NCBI RefSeq assembly: GCF_034424315.1
Contig: NZ_CP139972.1
Coordinates: 992,001 to 1,056,000, forward strand
Source of the DNA: Chitinophaga sancti
GTDB lineage: Bacteria > Bacteroidota > Bacteroidia > Chitinophagales > Chitinophagaceae
DNA: 64,000 nt
Direction: 5' to 3'
Part shown: positions 28,301 to 36,809 of the stretch, piece by piece
Numbering within the stretch: the first letter of the stretch is position 1
Layout of the letters: every line of letters begins with the position of its first letter
Position numbers and translations under genes: made by a program
The notes under the pieces: model-generated
Database searches by the model: none
Seen by the model: only the letters and a program-made list of their open reading frames with translations
Told to the model about the DNA's origin: nothing

Positions 28301-31300
28301 CTTATTTTGAACAAGCCGGTGGCCAGACCTTATCTGCCAGCTATGCAGGACCTGGTATTACAAAACGCCTGATGCCTGATAGCGCCTTTATTTATAAGAA
28401 CATGAGAGCAACTACCCTGACTACACCAGCGGTTCCAGCTGCTCCTACCAACCTGACATTGGCTGCAGTAAGTCCGAACAGGATTCAGTTAAGCTGGAAT
28501 GACAATTCCACTACTGAAACCGGCTTTGACATTTACCGCTCAGTGAATGACAGCACTACTTTCAAACTGTTTACCACTGTTGCTGCAAACAGCACCGCTA
28601 CTGCCGTGTACAACGACTCTGCACTGTTTGCAAACGTGAAGTACTTCTATAAGGTGCGTGCAAAGAACGAAGGCGGAAATTCCCTCTTCTCTAACAGCAC
28701 CGGAATTTACACACTCAACACTCCACCTGTGATCTCACAGCTGGTCAACCGATCAGTGAGGTATGGCACTCAGCTCGTGCTGAACATCACCGCTACTGAT
28801 GCAGATGGCGAGACCCTGACGCTCACGGCAGCGAATGTACCTTCCTTCGGAACGTTTGCCAACACAGGGAACGGTACTGCAACACTGACGTTCAATCCTG
28901 CCACCACCAACCAGGGTACCTATGCCAACATTACCGTAACTGCTACTGACCAGCACAGCGGTACTGCCAGCACTTCATTCACCCTGACTGTGAATGACAA
29001 CTACACACCAGCTATTGCGACCGTGAATAACGTATCACTGGCCGAAGCAACTACCTCTTCTATCAGCCTGTCTGCAACAGATGGCAACGCGGGTGACTCC
29101 ATTACCTGGACCGCCAGCGGCCTGCCTTCTTTCGCTACGCTGAATAAGAACGGTAACAATGCTACTATCAGCCTGGCACCTACTTATGTTGATGCAGGTA
29201 CTTACAACGTAACTGTTAATGCTGATGACGGTAAAGGCGGTATCGATACCAAAACCTTTGTGATCACTGTTACTGATGTGGATCCAAGCCGTACGATCTA
29301 TGTGAACTTCTCCGATGGATCTTATCCGCCATCTTCTCCATGGAACAGTACAGGCAAGGCACCGGTTCAGAACGACCTGTTCCCGAACCTGAAAGATCAG
29401 AGCAGTGTAGCCACTACAGTGGGTATCAAAATCGTCAGTAACTGGGGTGCCCTCGGTAACGGCTCTAACTACTATGGTTCCAATACCGGCAACAACTCCG
29501 GTGTGTATCCTGACAATGTTATGAGAACTGCTTACTGGACCAACACGACCAAACAGACACTAAAACTGTATGGCCTGAGCAGCTCCAGTAAGTATAGTTT
29601 TACCTTCTTTGGTGCACGTGCAGATGTTACTGATAACCGTCTTACCAACTACACAATTGGTACGACTACAGTTTCCCTGCAGGCGTCTTCCAACACAAAG
29701 AATACCGTTGCTATCAATAACGTATCACCTGATGCGAATAACGAAATCAGCATCGACCTGCAGAATGGTACCGGCTCTGTATACGGCTACCTGAACGCAA
29801 TGGTGGTGAAAGTAGCTTATGACGACGGTAATGCACCTGCCAAACCTACTAACCTGGCTGTGACCAGCGGTACGAACGGTGTAGGCCTGACATGGAAAGA
29901 TGTGGCCTTCAATGAAAGCGCTTACGAAATCTGGCGCGCTGCTACCAGGACAGGCACTTATAGCCTGCTCACACCAACAGCTGCTGCAAATGCCGTAAGC
30001 TACACTGATACCTCTGCAAAGGCCAACAAGACATACTTCTACGCCATCAGGGCAATCAATGCTAATGGTAACTCTGCTTTCTCCGATACAGTCACCATCA
30101 CAACCGGCAACAATGCACCTAAACTGGACAGCATCGCCGGTGTGACCATCAAAAATAACGAAACCGCTACTGTAACACTGCGCGCTACAGATGATGCAGG
30201 TGATGTGCTGACACTGAGAACCACCAACCTGCCATCATTCGCGAAGCTCACTGATAACGGTGACGGTACCGGATCTATCGCTATCACCCCTGCTGCCGGT
30301 AATGTAGGCAAGTATACAGTAACGGTTACAGCGAACGACAACAACGGCGGTAGCACAACCCGGACCTTCGTGATCTATATCAGGGATAAGAACCTCACAT
30401 CAGTATACTTCAATTTCAACCAGACATTGCCTGCTGATGCACCATGGAACAATTTCAATTCTTATCCTTTCAATACAGCGGTGATCAACAACGCTGTAGA
30501 CGAAACAGGTACCACTACCGCTATTAAGATCGCTGTGCTGGATGCCTTCTCCGGTACCAACGCAAGCGGTGCAAGTACCGGTAACAACAGCGGTGTATAT
30601 CCTGACAACGTACTGGCTACCACTTACTACACCAGTGAGTCCACCGCCAGAAGAATTAAGATCTCCGGCTTGTCTGCTACCTACCGTTACAACCTGATCT
30701 TCATGGGCAGCCGTACCGGTAATGATAACAAGAATACGGAGTACACTGTAGGTACCAACACAGTAACACTGAACGCTGCTAACAACAGCACCAACACTGT
30801 TCAGATCAACGGTATCGCAGCTGACAGCACAGGCGCTATCCAGTTCACTGTGAAACAGGCTACCGGTGCTACTTACGGTTACATCAACAGTGTGGTACTG
30901 CAATACTACATCGACAATGGCTCACCACTGAATCCAACCAATGCTACTGCGATCGCGACTTCAAAAACCGCTATCAATGTGAAATGGCAGGATAACTCAA
31001 CCAATGAGACCGGCTTCCAGGTATACCGCTCTACTGACAACAGCAACTTTGCGCTGCTGGCAACTGTAGGCAACAACGTGAATACTTATGCAGATGCAGG
31101 ACTGGCAACAGATACCCGCTACTACTATAAGATCTGCGCCATCAAGGATACCGCTAAGTCTGATTATACAAACGTAGCCAGCGCTTCTACTTTCATCAAT
31201 GCGGTGTACATCAACTGTAACGTATACACCCCTGCAGGCTCTCCATGGAACAACACCAACTCAGGCCCGGCCTTAGGTGCCAGCTTCCCGAACCTGAAAG

Positions 31301-32073
31301 ATGAAAGCGGCAATAATACGGGTCTGACCATGAGCATTACACAGGCCTTCACAGGTGACAACCCTTATGGTATGAATACTGGTAACAACTCAGGGATCTA
31401 TCCTGACAATGTAATCAGCAGCACCTACTGGGTAGATATCAATGTGAACGGTCAGCTCAAGATCTCTGGTCTGAACCTGGCTAAGCGCTACAACTTCGTG
31501 TTCTTCGCAAGCCGCGATGGCGATGGTGACAGAACTACCAACTACACAGTAGGTAACACCTCCGTTTCGCTGAATGCTTCTTACAACACCAGCAATACCG
31601 TGCAGATCAACGATATCGTTCCTGACGCAAACGGTGAGGCTTACATTAATGTGAAAGCAGGTGGTAACTCCATCTACGGTTACATCGGTGCCCTGGTGAT
31701 TCAGCAGTACTCTCCTGCAGCCAGTGACCTGGATCCGTCTCTGATCATGGCTAAGAAGAGCAACTTCCTGACAGGCGAACTGACAAATCCGGATGCCGCC
31801 AAAATTGCCCTGACGAACGTTTATCCGAATCCGTTTGCATCCAGCGTAACACTGGATATGACGAATACCGGTAAGACCAGCAGCAATGTGAGCATCGTAG
31901 TTTCAGATATTTCCGGTAAGATCCTTTACTCCAGGTCCCTGGGTAAACTCGATGCCGGCAGTCAACGCATCAATGTTGATCTCAGCACATCCCAGATCCC
32001 CGCGGGTCCATGTATCCTGAGAGTGATAGAAGGAGAAAATGTGGTGAAGACTGTTAAGTTGATAAAGAATTGA
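25333..32073 (+). CDS. Giant multidomain T9SS-secreted esterase-like surface protein
   Basis: A 2246-residue protein. The ATG at 25333 starts a signal peptide ending near AIAQ. Residues about 55-290 are an alpha/beta-hydrolase like PHB-depolymerase or feruloyl-esterase proteins, with probable triad Ser178 (GLSAGG), Asp228 and His260. Then come an Ig-like region, six FN3-like domains (starting near 450, 546, 793, 1035, 1499, 1862), two PA14-like domains (about 640-786 and 876-1016), three cadherin-like domains (about 1129-1316 and 1592-1686), three copies of an unassigned ~175-residue module (1320-1498, 1688-1861, 1955-2126), and a T9SS type A sorting domain from about 2160 (NVYPNPF). It is probably anchored at the cell surface or released, and may bind and de-esterify the polysaccharide of this locus. 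Confidence 0.88.
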   Translation: MRKFYAICLFFIMGFGHLAIAQIFNSGDAVVNYDPNNPPTAPAWGTIGKWVRTLRSDVNFTNKDSYKCYYLNGMPFRLKFPKSYQQGVADGKKYPIFIFFHGKGEGGGIYDNEYSLYHGGGKFCAAVDNGNFDGFILVPQNTTGYFNAGHYSFVKQILDTLIASNKLDVNRVFVDGLSAGGSSTWEFMFAYPTLVAGFLPISGCQIAYKDQVNTFKYIPLWIFQGGQDNNPHPNTTAQVMTADSLVGGNWKETLYPNGGHGIWDNAWNESDFWPWINRQNKTNPWPTAGHNEFCPGETVNVTLGLTAGFDGYEWRKDGVTIPGATSNELVVTTYGTYDARILRGTEWSDYSTKPVVVKQKAVTQTPPITISGLMSKVLPAPDGNTFVTLGLPNGYTSYKWAKVTDTTTLATTQTYNASAAGQYRAKVTELYGCSSEWSAPFSVVPANGTNAPAPASGLTATAISKTAITIDWTDNPNATYNETGYEVYRASTSGGPYTLIKITAANAATFTDSLLNPNTKYFYIVRAVNDSSAAANSNEAFTQTQVDNTPPTAPGNLTLTGSTSSQASLSWTLSTDDVGVYKYDIYVNGVKSYTVDNDETTFTAYGLKSDSLYNFVVKARDVAGNSSARSNQVAAYAVANGLAWRYYTGNWSKLPDFNTLSPDATGYSPIPDISVATATDYFGFVWEGEIRIPVSGNYTFIINSDDGSKLWIDSKYDASVTPLVNNDGAHGTQDREGTIYLTAGMHKIAAAYNEIAGGQAFTLSWKNTANGITTATQITADYFKKTVTGAGTAPKYPGNLLATATAYNKIKLTWADSSSNETGFEIYRATAQAGPYATVATTAANVTTYTDSNLVASTTYYYRVKAINKYGNSGFNPAESGGLFWAEYPGNFSTLPAFASLTPFISGTTNNINLNVRDRDDYFALKFDGYINIPTTGTYTFYTASDDGSKLYIGGFSESNLVVNNNFLQGTTERSGTKTLSAGRYPITVTYFEQAGGQTLSASYAGPGITKRLMPDSAFIYKNMRATTLTTPAVPAAPTNLTLAAVSPNRIQLSWNDNSTTETGFDIYRSVNDSTTFKLFTTVAANSTATAVYNDSALFANVKYFYKVRAKNEGGNSLFSNSTGIYTLNTPPVISQLVNRSVRYGTQLVLNITATDADGETLTLTAANVPSFGTFANTGNGTATLTFNPATTNQGTYANITVTATDQHSGTASTSFTLTVNDNYTPAIATVNNVSLAEATTSSISLSATDGNAGDSITWTASGLPSFATLNKNGNNATISLAPTYVDAGTYNVTVNADDGKGGIDTKTFVITVTDVDPSRTIYVNFSDGSYPPSSPWNSTGKAPVQNDLFPNLKDQSSVATTVGIKIVSNWGALGNGSNYYGSNTGNNSGVYPDNVMRTAYWTNTTKQTLKLYGLSSSSKYSFTFFGARADVTDNRLTNYTIGTTTVSLQASSNTKNTVAINNVSPDANNEISIDLQNGTGSVYGYLNAMVVKVAYDDGNAPAKPTNLAVTSGTNGVGLTWKDVAFNESAYEIWRAATRTGTYSLLTPTAAANAVSYTDTSAKANKTYFYAIRAINANGNSAFSDTVTITTGNNAPKLDSIAGVTIKNNETATVTLRATDDAGDVLTLRTTNLPSFAKLTDNGDGTGSIAITPAAGNVGKYTVTVTANDNNGGSTTRTFVIYIRDKNLTSVYFNFNQTLPADAPWNNFNSYPFNTAVINNAVDETGTTTAIKIAVLDAFSGTNASGASTGNNSGVYPDNVLATTYYTSESTARRIKISGLSATYRYNLIFMGSRTGNDNKNTEYTVGTNTVTLNAANNSTNTVQINGIAADSTGAIQFTVKQATGATYGYINSVVLQYYIDNGSPLNPTNATAIATSKTAINVKWQDNSTNETGFQVYRSTDNSNFALLATVGNNVNTYADAGLATDTRYYYKICAIKDTAKSDYTNVASASTFINAVYINCNVYTPAGSPWNNTNSGPALGASFPNLKDESGNNTGLTMSITQAFTGDNPYGMNTGNNSGIYPDNVISSTYWVDINVNGQLKISGLNLAKRYNFVFFASRDGDGDRTTNYTVGNTSVSLNASYNTSNTVQINDIVPDANGEAYINVKAGGNSIYGYIGALVIQQYSPAASDLDPSLIMAKKSNFLTGELTNPDAAKIALTNVYPNPFASSVTLDMTNTGKTSSNVSIVVSDISGKILYSRSLGKLDAGSQRINVDLSTSQIPAGPCILRVIEGENVVKTVKLIKN
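29290..31710 (+). repeat. Three copies of a ~175-residue module inside the giant protein
   Basis: Copies lie at 29290-29825, 30394-30915 and 31195-31710. All share PWN near the start, a core of the form GxNSGxYPDNV, a later YTVG with (V)SLNAS, an NTVQIN-type phrase and YGYIN/YGYIG near the end. FN3 or cadherin-like domains separate them. The fold looks like a beta-sandwich (carbohydrate-binding or adhesion type), but no family was recognised. Confidence 0.75.
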
Positions 32074-32107
32074 TACGTACCATTCTTTGATTGATTACTT
32101 ATTTGTT

Positions 32108-32143
32108 ACCGAAAAGGTCCGGTGTAAACCGGATTTTTTCGGT
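32108..32143 (+). terminator. Terminator between the giant protein and the Wzc-like gene
   Basis: A six-base stem (32118-32123 with 32128-32133) followed by six T. An outer eight-base arm pair (32108-32115 with 32136-32143) overlaps the T-run and could form an extended hairpin. It probably reduces read-through into the export operon. Confidence 0.7.
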
Positions 32144-32186
32144 TCTCTTAGATTAGATTTTTTTACACTTTAAAGAATACGCCGAT

Positions 32187-34379
32187 ATGGATTTGATCTA
32201 TTTATTCAAATCACTACTGAGAAGAAAATGGTTAATTATCATCAGCACCCTCCTCGCTGTGATGGCGGCTTTTTCGTTAACCCTGAACCAGGAAAAACTG
32301 TACAAGTCCGTTGCCCAACTTGCCACCGGGTTCACCATGAGTGACCAGGTAAAACTCAAAGATGAAAGCTTCAACGTGTATGAAATTGATGTGAAGTTCA
32401 ACAACGCAGTTGAGGCCATCCAATCGCCCCGTGTATTGGGAATGACCAGTTACAACCTCATGCTGCATGACCTGGAAAATCCTGATAAACCTTTCAGGAT
32501 TCCCAGTGAAGAGGATCGTAAAACAGACATCTATCGTAAACTGAACAGGCAGAAAGCGATCGAAATCCTCACCAAAAAATACAACGAAGAAAAATTACTC
32601 AGCTCCTACAATCCTGAAGAAAGGAAGATCCTGGAGCTGCTGAATATATACAGGTACGACCTGGAAACACTGCGCTATGTGTTGTATGTAGGCCGTGTAC
32701 AACGCACTGACTTTATCGACATCCAATACCGCTCTATCAACCCTGAGCTCTCTGCCTACATCGTAAACCAGGTGGTGACAGAGTTCCTGCGTAACTACGA
32801 ATCCAGCCGTAACCAGCAGACCGTTCAGAACATCGAAACCCTGAAGAAACTGGTAGACCAGAAGCGTGAAGAACTGGATGCCAAGATTGGGAATATTAAA
32901 ACCATGGGTACCCTGGATGCCAACGTAGAAAGCTCCAGTACACTGGAACAGATATCCAACTTTGAAAGCAGGCTGGCCGATGAAAAGTCAATCCTGACCA
33001 GCGCACAACTGGCCAGTCAGCAGGTGACTCAACGCCTTTCTGAAATGGAAAGCACCAGTACCCAGAATGCAGCTGCTACCAGTAGCGCTAATTCCGAACT
33101 GGCTACCCTGCGCGAAAAAATGAACGACGCTTCTACTGAATACCAGAGCAAAGGAGGGAACGATCCTGAACTGTATAAGAAATACAAAAATGCCAGGAAT
33201 GATTATTCTGCCAAACTGATGGCCATGGCCTCCGCAGCACCTTCTGCAGCCAACCCCGGTACCACCAAGGCAGACCTGCAGCAAAAGAAAAGTGACCTGG
33301 ATCTGCAGGTAAGATCTGCGCAACAGAACATCGCTGCTTATGAGCAGAAGATCAGGCAACTGAACAGCAGCATGGGCGCCGCCGCTTCCAGAGGTGCGAA
33401 TAACCTGGCACTGCAAAAAGAAGTGGAACTGGCACAACAGGAATATGAAAGCATCAAGTCCCGTTACGATGCTGCGGTGAATAACAAGATTGCCCCGATG
33501 GACAATTTCCACCAGATCCTGTATGGCCAGCCTGCGGTAGAACCGGAGCCTTCCAAACGTATCATCATTATAGCAATGGCCGGTATGGCGGTAGCAGTGT
33601 TCTGCTGTATCCTCATCATCTTCCTGGAATACATTGATGTAAGCATCAAGACGCCTACCCAGTTCCTGAGAGTCGTGGAACTGAAACTGCTCGGCGTAGT
33701 GAACAGGATCAACCTGAAGAAAACACCGCTGGAAGAGATCTTCACCGATCCTACCCTGAAAAAGCATGATACAGCCACTTTCCGCGAACTGCTGCGTAAG
33801 CTGCGTTTCGAAATGGAACACAGTGGCAAGAAGATCTTCCTGCTCACCAGTGCCAAACCTGGTGAAGGTAAATCTACCATCATTAAAGCACTGGCGTATA
33901 GCCTGAGCCTGAGTCATAAGAAAGTACTGATCATCGATACGCAGTTCCCGCACAATACCCTGACACAGGAATATGAAGCGAAACCTGTACTGGAAAGCTT
34001 CAATTCTTCTGCCCAGGATTTCAGGATCGCAGCCGTGCAGGACCTCATCTCTCCTACCACTATGCCCAATGTAGATATCATTGGTTGTGAAGGCGGTGAA
34101 TATACACCGGCAGAGATCCTGAAACAGGGTAACCTGCTGGAGTACCTGCGCGCACTGACCCATGTATATGATTACATCCTGCTGGAAGGTGCTGCACTGA
34201 ATGACCGTGCAGACAGTAAGGAACTGATGCAGTATGCAGATACTGTTATCACAGTTGTATCTGCAAGATCTGGTGTGAACCAGACAGACAGGGAGACGAT
34301 CTCCTTCCTGAATAATCTGAACGAAAAGTACAGCGGTGCGGTATTGAACTTTGTAGAACCTGAAAATATTGATCTCTGA
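32187..34379 (+). CDS. Wzc-like chain-length determinant with degenerate tyrosine-kinase domain
   Basis: A 730-residue inner membrane protein. A Wzz domain with one helix near residue 15-33 is followed by a long coiled-coil periplasmic region (about 200-420), a second helix near 460-480, and a cytoplasmic P-loop domain. The P-loop is intact (GEGKS, Lys562), but the Walker A' motif reads IIDTQFPH (Asp584 kept, the second Asp and Arg lost), the Walker B Asp is Glu667 (ILLEGAA), and the C-terminus has no tyrosine cluster. It should guide polymer length and export but may not be an active autokinase. Its TGA overlaps the next ATG (TGATG). Confidence 0.88.
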   Translation: MDLIYLFKSLLRRKWLIIISTLLAVMAAFSLTLNQEKLYKSVAQLATGFTMSDQVKLKDESFNVYEIDVKFNNAVEAIQSPRVLGMTSYNLMLHDLENPDKPFRIPSEEDRKTDIYRKLNRQKAIEILTKKYNEEKLLSSYNPEERKILELLNIYRYDLETLRYVLYVGRVQRTDFIDIQYRSINPELSAYIVNQVVTEFLRNYESSRNQQTVQNIETLKKLVDQKREELDAKIGNIKTMGTLDANVESSSTLEQISNFESRLADEKSILTSAQLASQQVTQRLSEMESTSTQNAAATSSANSELATLREKMNDASTEYQSKGGNDPELYKKYKNARNDYSAKLMAMASAAPSAANPGTTKADLQQKKSDLDLQVRSAQQNIAAYEQKIRQLNSSMGAAASRGANNLALQKEVELAQQEYESIKSRYDAAVNNKIAPMDNFHQILYGQPAVEPEPSKRIIIIAMAGMAVAVFCCILIIFLEYIDVSIKTPTQFLRVVELKLLGVVNRINLKKTPLEEIFTDPTLKKHDTATFRELLRKLRFEMEHSGKKIFLLTSAKPGEGKSTIIKALAYSLSLSHKKVLIIDTQFPHNTLTQEYEAKPVLESFNSSAQDFRIAAVQDLISPTTMPNVDIIGCEGGEYTPAEILKQGNLLEYLRALTHVYDYILLEGAALNDRADSKELMQYADTVITVVSARSGVNQTDRETISFLNNLNEKYSGAVLNFVEPENIDL

Positions 34380-35452
34380 TGAGCACAGCGAAACCCGGCA
34401 ACAGGCTCGCGTGGATCGACTACGCACGTGGTATTGCCATCATCCTGGTATTGTACCGCCACATCTTTGAGGGCATCAGCCGCTCAGGTGTGGAGGCTGC
34501 AAAGTTTAGCTGGCTGGAAAATGCGAACATCATTTTCTACAGTTTCCGTATGCCCCTGTTCTTCATCCTGTCTGGTGTATTCATCGGCAAGAGCCTTGCA
34601 AAAAGAGGCATGAAGAGCCTGATCGTAAATAAATTCAATATCCTCCTGTATCCGTATTTGTTATGGTCTGCCCTGCAGATCACCATCCAGATCTGCCTGA
34701 GCGGATTGGTGAATGCAAACAGGGGGATAGCGGATTATGGATATATCTTTTTGTTCCCCCGCCGGATAGATCAGTTCTGGTACCTCTATGCTTTGTTCAA
34801 TGTAACGGTGTTGTATATACTAACAAGAGAAAAACTGCGCCTGAAGATCTGGCATCAGCTGCTTATTGGTTTTGCAGCGTATATGTACAGTAGTTATTTG
34901 TCCGTACATCATATTGACCTGGGCTTTATTTACGACATCTGTCACTTCTATGTGTTCTTTGCTATCGGTGAGCTGATTGCAGACCATATACTGGATAGTA
35001 GCAGGTACGCCTTGTATAGCAGCTGGAAATTATTCTGGATCCTCCTGCCCTTCTTTGCAGTGGGCCAGTATTATTTCCTGGTAGCGAATTTAAATAACCA
35101 GTACAACCTGTTTGTAGAGGAGCATCAGCCCCTGCTGTTTGCCCTGATAGCGCTTGTGGGTTGTGCTTTTATGATCAATATATCGTTCCTGTTACAACGC
35201 TATGGTAGTGTAAAACTGCTGCGGGTAGCGGGATTCCATTCACTTTATATTTACGTTTCCCATGTGTTGGTCGCATCGGCTGTGCGTATGTGCCTGGTAA
35301 AGGTGTTTCACATCACCTACCTGCCAGTGTTGTTAGTGATCTGTTTATGCTTTGCCGTTGTAATCCCCATCCTGCTGTACAAAGCGGCTATGCGCGCAGG
35401 TGCATGGTGGTTGTATAGCCTGGAAAAGCCCATGGAGCTTAAATTAAGTTAA
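34379..35452 (+). CDS. Membrane acyltransferase (second acyltransferase of the locus)
   Basis: A 357-residue multi-pass protein of acyltransferase family 3 with N-terminal WIDYARGIAIILVLYRHIFEG (His in the membrane-edge signature) and about ten hydrophobic segments. It starts within the stop of the Wzc-like gene (TGATG), so it is tightly coupled to it. It probably O-acetylates or otherwise acylates the lipid-linked repeat unit or the polymer. The acceptor is unknown. Confidence 0.85.
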   Translation: MSTAKPGNRLAWIDYARGIAIILVLYRHIFEGISRSGVEAAKFSWLENANIIFYSFRMPLFFILSGVFIGKSLAKRGMKSLIVNKFNILLYPYLLWSALQITIQICLSGLVNANRGIADYGYIFLFPRRIDQFWYLYALFNVTVLYILTREKLRLKIWHQLLIGFAAYMYSSYLSVHHIDLGFIYDICHFYVFFAIGELIADHILDSSRYALYSSWKLFWILLPFFAVGQYYFLVANLNNQYNLFVEEHQPLLFALIALVGCAFMINISFLLQRYGSVKLLRVAGFHSLYIYVSHVLVASAVRMCLVKVFHITYLPVLLVICLCFAVVIPILLYKAAMRAGAWWLYSLEKPMELKLS

Positions 35453-35459
35453 AACAAAA

Positions 35460-36809
35460 ATGAGCGATCCGAAATACACTTACTGGCTGAAATCCGGCAT
35501 CTACAGCGGATTACAGAAAATTGCTGTACTCCTGTTCGGGATCGGCAGTGTGCTGGTTTTAACCCGCTCACTGACCAAGTCCGATATGGGCGTATGGAAC
35601 CTCTTTCTCGTATATACCGGTATTATTGAGATTGTAAGACAGAGCCTGATAAAAAATGCAGTGATCAAATACATCAATGGTCATGCTGCTGAAGAACATC
35701 CCCATATACAGTCCGCTGCTTTGTACCTCAATATTCTGATAACAGGCCTGATCGGGATCCTGATAGCAGCCTTTATCATTCCTGTGAGCAAGGTACTGCA
35801 GGCGCCTCCACTGGCCATGGTGATGTACCTGTTCCTGCCTGGCTTATTGCTGTTAATTCCCTTCTCCCATTTTGAGTGGGTGCAGAACGCCAATGCTGAT
35901 TTCAGGGGTATTTTCTGGGGCTACCTGAGCCGGCAGGGCACCAGTTTCCTCTTAATTGTAGCGCATTTGGTATTTACACACAACATCACTTTAACCCACC
36001 TGATCCTTTACTTTGACGCTGGCCTGATTTGCGGTACAATCGTATCCGGCTACTTCGCGCGGAACTTTATAGCGAAAAAGATCAAATACCATCAGGAATG
36101 GTTTAGCCGCCTCTGGACTTTTGGCAGATGGGTATTCGGTACAAATGTGAGTTCATCATTATTCCGCAATACAGATTCCTTCATCATCTCTTCCTTTTTA
36201 GGTACGCCTTCAGTTGCATTGTACAATGTATGCCTGCGTATCTCCAATCTCGTAGATGTACCCAGCCAGGTACTGGGAGATATTCTTTTCCCCAAAACAG
36301 CGAAGATGATGGAAGACGGCAACCTGGCAATGGTGAAGTACTACTACGAAAGGGCGGTGGGCACCATCCTCGCCGTTGCAGTACCCGCCAGCCTGGCCAT
36401 CGTATTGCTGCCTAAGCTGGTGATTGGTATCATCGCAGGACAGGGATATATGGAAGCCGTACCAATTTTGCAGGTAACAATATTTTACGGGCTGTTTCTG
36501 CCTTTCATCAAGCAGTTTGGCACTATTATGGATTCAATAGGCCTGCCCAAACTGAACTTTTATGTAATCACTGTAACGGCTATCTGTAATATCTTCATCT
36601 GCATGTTCTATACCCGTCAGATGGGATTGATGGGTGCTGCTTACGGCACCATGACCTCATATGGGATCTGCTTTATTATTACGCAGACCATCCTGCACCG
36701 TAAGCTCAAAACAAGCTTGCTCAATGTGGTAAAATATATGCTGCAATTCTACCCGGAAGCGTTTTCCGTGGTACAGCAACGTTATTTACTTAAATCAAAA
36801 ACCAGATGA
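35460..36809 (+). CDS. Polysaccharide flippase (Wzx-like)
   Basis: A 449-residue protein with about 12-14 membrane segments spread over its length and the MOP-superfamily opening (SGLQKIAVLLFGIGSVLVL, TRSLTKSDMGVW). It should move the undecaprenyl-linked repeat unit from the cytoplasmic to the periplasmic face of the inner membrane for polymerisation by the Wzy-like protein encoded downstream. It lies seven bases after the acyltransferase gene and overlaps the next glycosyltransferase start by four bases (ATGA). Confidence 0.88.
   Translation: MSDPKYTYWLKSGIYSGLQKIAVLLFGIGSVLVLTRSLTKSDMGVWNLFLVYTGIIEIVRQSLIKNAVIKYINGHAAEEHPHIQSAALYLNILITGLIGILIAAFIIPVSKVLQAPPLAMVMYLFLPGLLLLIPFSHFEWVQNANADFRGIFWGYLSRQGTSFLLIVAHLVFTHNITLTHLILYFDAGLICGTIVSGYFARNFIAKKIKYHQEWFSRLWTFGRWVFGTNVSSSLFRNTDSFIISSFLGTPSVALYNVCLRISNLVDVPSQVLGDILFPKTAKMMEDGNLAMVKYYYERAVGTILAVAVPASLAIVLLPKLVIGIIAGQGYMEAVPILQVTIFYGLFLPFIKQFGTIMDSIGLPKLNFYVITVTAICNIFICMFYTRQMGLMGAAYGTMTSYGICFIITQTILHRKLKTSLLNVVKYMLQFYPEAFSVVQQRYLLKSKTR

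Noticed and set aside
32988..34427. A 479-codon open frame on the minus strand opposite the Wzc-like gene.
   Set aside because: It is fully antisense to a well-supported gene, its translation is rich in Cys, His and Gln with no family resemblance, and it has no operon context. It follows from codon bias of the real gene.
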